Shown in pieces: positions 21,433 through 23,900 of a stretch of 23,900 nucleotides of DNA. Under the pieces are notes generated by a model that did not search any database, was not told the origin of the DNA, and saw only the letters and a program-made list of their open reading frames with translations. The first letter of the stretch is position 1. Each line of letters starts with the position of its first letter. The stretch is from DAIRFP01 sp036794995 (lineage in GTDB: Bacteria; Desulfobacterota; Binatia; UBA9968), in contig DAIRFP010000061.1 in NCBI GenBank assembly GCA_036794995.1, positions 1 through 23,900 of the forward strand. Reading direction: 5' to 3'. The position numbers and the translations under genes are program-made.

Positions 21433-22446
21433 ATGAAGCTCCGCAAGCGATCAACCGCCATCATGGTCCTGGGCTTTGGGTTGGGTCTTCTAACCACCGG
21501 CCTGAATCGTTTCGCTGTCGCCGCCGAGCCCGACAAAATCAACGTTTGTTATTCCTCCATCGCGGCGACCTCGATTACCACCTGGGTGCCGAAAGAGGCC
21601 GGGATCTACAAGAAGTACGGCCTTGACGTAAGCATTATCTACGTCGCCGGTGCCCAAGCGATCACGACATTGATTTCCGGCGATACCCAAATCGTACAAG
21701 GCTCCGGGGCGGCCGCGGCGCTCTCGCGGCTCTCGGGCTCCGATGTGACAGTGATCGGAACGACGATCAACGTGATTCCTATGAGCCTAGTCACTACGCC
21801 GGACATCAACGGACCCGAGGATCTCAAAGGCAAAACCTTCGGCGTCACTCGCTTCGGCTCGCTCACCGATTTGGGACTGCGAAAGGCCGTGAGCGAATTT
21901 GGTCTCGATCCCAACAAAGATATCAAGATGATTCAAACCGGTGGCGTACCGGAAAACCTCCTCTTCATGCAGCAAGGCCTCATAAAAGGCGCGCTCATTT
22001 CGTCGCCGACTTTAGAACGGGCGAAGGAGCTGGGCTACAAAGAATTCATGAATCTGGCGAATCTCAAATACCGCTATCCAGGAACCGCACTGGTGACGAC
22101 CGACGCGTTCATTCGTAACCGCCCACAGACCCTCAATCGCTTTCTCAAGGCGACACTTGAAGGCATCAAGTACGCAAAAGCGAACCCTGACTTTACCGTT
22201 CGCGTTCTAGGGCAATATACGCGGAACACGGATACCAAGTTGCTGGCGAGCGCGTTCAAGAGCTACGTGCTCGGTTACATTCGCGATGTGCCGACGGTGA
22301 CCTTCCCGGAAATGGAAGCGATGATGGAAGACATCGCGACGCGCAATCCCAAAGCCAAAGGAGTCAACGCGCGTCAGTTCTACGATCCCGCGCCGTTGGA
22401 GCAGCTCGCCAAAGAGGGGTTCATCAAGGAACTCTATCCGCGTTAG
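21433..22446 (+). CDS. ABC-type solute-binding protein, NitT/TauT family
   Basis: The 337-residue protein starts at ATG 21433, just after GGAGGAAACG; the frame extends to 21397 without a better site. A twin-domain signal region (STAIMVLGFGLGLLTTGLNR) ends near AVAAE. Then come PKEAGIYKKYGLDVSIIYVA, LISGDTQIVQGSGAAAALSR, DLKGKTFGVTRFGSLTDLGL and the ending LEQLAKEGFIKELYPR. These match the paralogues at 4999, 8595 and 13312. It lies beside the flavin oxidoreductase in divergent orientation, a possible ligand-enzyme pairing. A scaffold gap follows 59 bases after the stop, so missing permease genes could lie there, but none is visible. Confidence 0.9.
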   Translation: MKLRKRSTAIMVLGFGLGLLTTGLNRFAVAAEPDKINVCYSSIAATSITTWVPKEAGIYKKYGLDVSIIYVAGAQAITTLISGDTQIVQGSGAAAALSRLSGSDVTVIGTTINVIPMSLVTTPDINGPEDLKGKTFGVTRFGSLTDLGLRKAVSEFGLDPNKDIKMIQTGGVPENLLFMQQGLIKGALISSPTLERAKELGYKEFMNLANLKYRYPGTALVTTDAFIRNRPQTLNRFLKATLEGIKYAKANPDFTVRVLGQYTRNTDTKLLASAFKSYVLGYIRDVPTVTFPEMEAMMEDIATRNPKAKGVNARQFYDPAPLEQLAKEGFIKELYPR

Positions 22447-22505
22447 CGATTTTGGGAGCCATTCACAAAACTCAAGATTCAGTAAACCCAAACGGTGCAA
22501 ATCGT

Positions 22506-22605
22506 NNNNNNNNNNNNNNNNNNNNNNNNNNNNNNNNNNNNNNNNNNNNNNNNNNNNNNNNNNNNNNNNNNNNNNNNNNNNNNNNNNNNNNNNNNNNNNN
22601 NNNNN
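22506..22605. other. Assembly gap of 100 N
   Basis: Exactly 100 unknown bases, again a scaffold-join placeholder. The TA region to its right may not be adjacent to the binding-protein gene in the real genome. The 117 bases between the gap and 22723 hold only the putative operator described separately. Confidence 0.99.
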
Positions 22606-22691
22606 TCCCTCGTTTGTATTGTCCGTAGCCGCCTTACGTTTTGTCTGCTCAGCGTTCGAGCACTTCCGTTATGCGGCACGAGCAGTTAAGA

Positions 22692-22706
22692 TAGCTAGAC
22701 TAGCTA
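22692..22706 (+). promoter_or_regulatory. Tandem TAGCTA palindromes before the antitoxin gene
   Basis: TAGCTA occurs at 22692-22697 and again at 22701-22706, separated by GAC. Each copy is its own inverse complement. The pair lies 17 bases before the antitoxin ATG at 22723, where a Phd/YefM dimer would be expected to bind to repress its own operon. Confidence 0.45.
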
Positions 22707-22722
22707 GAATAAGGAGGTGGCC

Positions 22723-22977
22723 ATGTCGACAGACAAGTGGCAACTGCAGGAAGCCAAGAATCGGCTCTCGGAGGTCGTGCGTAAGGCGCGCAGAGAAGGT
22801 CCGCAGGTAATTACCTTGCATGGGTCAGATGCGGCCGTCGTCGTTTCGGCACAGGACTTTGTCGGGCTGTCGAAGCGTAAAGGTAAACTTGTCGCTTTTT
22901 TCCGCAAGTCGCCGCTGGTCGGCGTTGATCTCGATCTTTCGCGCAGAAGTGACACTGGCAGGAAAATAGACTTGTGA
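22723..22977 (+). CDS. Type II antitoxin, Phd/YefM family
   Basis: The 84-residue product starts at ATG 22723 after an excellent AAGGAGGTGGCC site. WQLQEAKNRLSEVVRKARRE, then GPQVITLHGSDAAVVVSAQDF, is the classic Phd/YefM N-terminal DNA-binding domain, and the C-terminal SPLVGVDLDLSRRSDTGRKI is the toxin-wrapping tail common in this subgroup. The stop overlaps the GTG start of the PIN toxin (GTGA at 22974-22977), so the two are translationally coupled. As the toxin frame is broken, the antitoxin may now act alone or protect against related toxins. Confidence 0.88.
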   Translation: MSTDKWQLQEAKNRLSEVVRKARREGPQVITLHGSDAAVVVSAQDFVGLSKRKGKLVAFFRKSPLVGVDLDLSRRSDTGRKIDL

Positions 22978-23392
22978 GTTTTCTGCTCGATACCAGTGTC
23001 ATTTCCGAACTGGTCAAGAAGAATCCTCGTAGGCAGGTGGTGGACTGGATCGACGGGCAGGAAGAATCAACGCTCTTCCTCAGCGCTCTAACAGTTGGCG
23101 AACTCGAAAAGGGAATCGCGAAACTGCCGGCATCCGCGCGCAAGAGGAAATTGCTATCATGGGTAAGGCGCGATCTGGCAGAGCGGTTCGGAGGGCGCTT
23201 GCTGCCGATCGACGTGCGTGTCGCGGCACGCTGGGGTGCAATTACGGGCGAGTCCGAAAAGCGCGGCAGGCCCCTGCCGGTGATCGACAGCCTCATCGCC
23301 GCGCATTGGTGCACGATCTTCAGATCGTTACTCGCAACATCCGCGACTTCGAGCGCTGTGGTGTTGCCTGTGTCAATCTCTGGGTTGATTAA
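22974..23392 (+). pseudogene. PIN-domain (VapC-type) toxin, frameshifted near its 3' end
   Basis: From GTG 22974 the frame gives SFLLDTSVISELVKKN with the first PIN aspartate, then TVGELEKGIAKLP with the conserved glutamate, and LPVIDSLIAA with the third acidic residue. After IAA (about 23301-23306) the frame shifts. The neighbouring frame carries the expected end: LVHDLQIVTRNIRDFERCGV, with the fourth acidic site and a stop at 23390-23392. Relatives read IAATALVHD-like text here, so a loss of 1 or 4 bases explains the break. The frame as it stands instead runs to 23411 with an unrelated tail. Either a pseudogene or an assembly error. Confidence 0.75.
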
Positions 23393-23462
23393 GGGTTGCT
23401 TCCAAACGTAAGGGAATTCAAGCCAAGACTAAGATCAGCTCATGGGAGTGATAGTCCCGTAG

Positions 23463-23708
23463 ATCTACTTAGCATCGAAGATCTCCATTCGACTAGACAA
23501 CGCCGTTCTCGAATATTTTCGGAGTCTCGTAGACACAGCGGGTGGAGGAAACTACCAGACCCTTATCAACGACGCCTTGCTTGAGTATATCCATCGGCGT
23601 TCGACCCTCGACATCGTGCGCCAGGCGGTCAGGGAGGAACTCGCTCCCTACGGCATCGCCCGCCGGTCTAACACTACACTCCCGCCGAAGCGCCAACCGC
23701 GCCACTGA
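23463..23708 (+). pseudogene. BrnA/CopG-like antitoxin relic without a start codon
   Basis: An 81-residue frame follows a TAG at 23460-23462 and ends in TGA at 23706-23708. It reads KISIRLDNAVLEYFRSLVD, then GGGNYQTLINDALLEYIHRR and a basic tail with DIVRQAVREELAPYG. This is the ribbon-helix-helix core of antitoxins of the BrnA/CopG type (beta strand ISIRLD, helix-turn-helix around YQTLINDAL). No ATG, GTG or TTG lies in frame before the RHH strand, so the N-terminus has been lost. No BrnT-like toxin is visible in the remaining sequence. Confidence 0.55.
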
Positions 23709-23732
23709 TCGCGGGCGGCAACACCCGCAGTC

Positions 23733-23760
23733 TAGTGTCCTGTCCCAGAAGTTCGTTTAA
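23733..23760. repeat. Possible insertion-sequence end fragment
   Basis: TAGTGTCCTGTCCCAGAAGT and the following TCGTTTAA resemble, from memory, terminal sequences of some insertion sequences. No transposase accompanies it, so it is a relic at best. Confidence 0.25.
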
Positions 23761-23795
23761 AATTGCGATGTGTGACAGAGCCGAAGTTCACTCTC

Positions 23796-23885
23796 AAATC
23801 CCCCTTGATCCCCCTTTGCAAAGGGGGAAATCTTCTCCGGAGCGACGAACCCCTCTTTGGAAAAGAGGGGCAAGGGGAGATTTTT
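23796..23885. repeat. MITE-like palindromic repeat
   Basis: Three nested inverted repeats lie in 90 bases. The outer arms AAATCCCCCTTG (23796-23807) and CAAGGGGAGATTT (23871-23883) pair with one bulge. One inner hairpin is CCCCCTTTG/CAAAGGGGG (23810-23827). A second is CCCCTCTTT-GGA-AAAGAGGGG (23850-23870). The element could fold as a three-way junction. Similar AAATCCCCCTT-type repeats are common between genes of environmental genomes, as far as I recall. It has no coding content and probably depends on a transposase elsewhere. Confidence 0.65.
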
Positions 23886-23900
23886 CAAGCGGAATGGATG

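Noticed and set aside
1..23900. CRISPR arrays, tRNA and rRNA genes
   Set aside because: No regularly spaced direct repeats, no cloverleaf-like sequence and no rRNA signature were seen.

Overview
This window looks like a scaffold from an uncultivated, moderately GC-rich soil or sediment bacterium, assembled from metagenomic reads. Two runs of exactly 100 N (20056-20155 and 22506-22605) mark scaffold gaps. The mix of genes is six solute-binding-type proteins with no permease or ATPase beside them, amidohydrolases, a Rieske dioxygenase, a luciferase-like oxidoreductase and several toxin-antitoxin pairs. Such a mix is typical of lineages like Binatota, Rokubacteria/Methylomirabilota or Tectomicrobia. 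That placement is inference; no rRNA or marker gene is present to settle it.

Layout. (1) 1-1038, minus strand: the N-terminal 236 residues of an FAD-dependent monooxygenase, preceded by an unlisted 52-residue membrane peptide, then an attC-like stem-loop. (2) 1039-3700, minus strand: a pentapeptide-repeat/TIR-like fusion protein that may sit on an integron-type cassette, a REP-associated (Y1, HUH) transposase bounded by 21-bp inverted repeats, a secreted-protein gene cut by that element, and a possible remnant of a second transposase. (3) 3700-4998: a GNAT acetyltransferase and a frameshifted relic of a small conserved gene. (4) 4999-9584, plus strand: solute-binding protein, TrzA/SsnA-type amidohydrolase, RmlD-like reductase, amidohydrolase stub and a second solute-binding protein, closely spaced. 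(5) 9674-11006: a Phd/ParE-type toxin-antitoxin pair with a near-consensus sigma70 promoter, and a possibly decayed lipoprotein gene. (6) 11045-18845, all minus strand: an HIBCH-like enoyl-CoA hydratase/hydrolase, a dihydroxyphthalate-decarboxylase-like protein, a Rieske oxygenase, a class II aldolase, two more solute-binding proteins and an amidohydrolase_2 enzyme. (7) 18846-22446: a striking 16-bp hairpin, a 69-residue protein with a textbook C2H2 zinc finger, a small secreted protein, an LLM flavin oxidoreductase and another NitT/TauT-type binding protein. (8) 22606-23900: a second toxin-antitoxin pair whose PIN toxin is frameshifted, a start-less BrnA-like antitoxin relic, and a palindromic MITE-like repeat.

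How the parts fit. The chromosomal backbone appears to be uptake and breakdown of small organic, probably aromatic or heterocyclic, compounds. Binding proteins lie next to the hydrolases, oxygenase and aldolase that could act on their ligands, while transport membrane parts must be supplied from elsewhere. The flanks are accessory DNA: selfish elements, TA pairs and decaying genes. The most promising candidates for undescribed biology are the pentapeptide-repeat/TIR-like protein in a cassette-like setting, the bacterial C2H2 zinc-finger protein with its neighbouring hairpin, the permease-less binding-protein expansion, and the small membrane peptide leading the monooxygenase.
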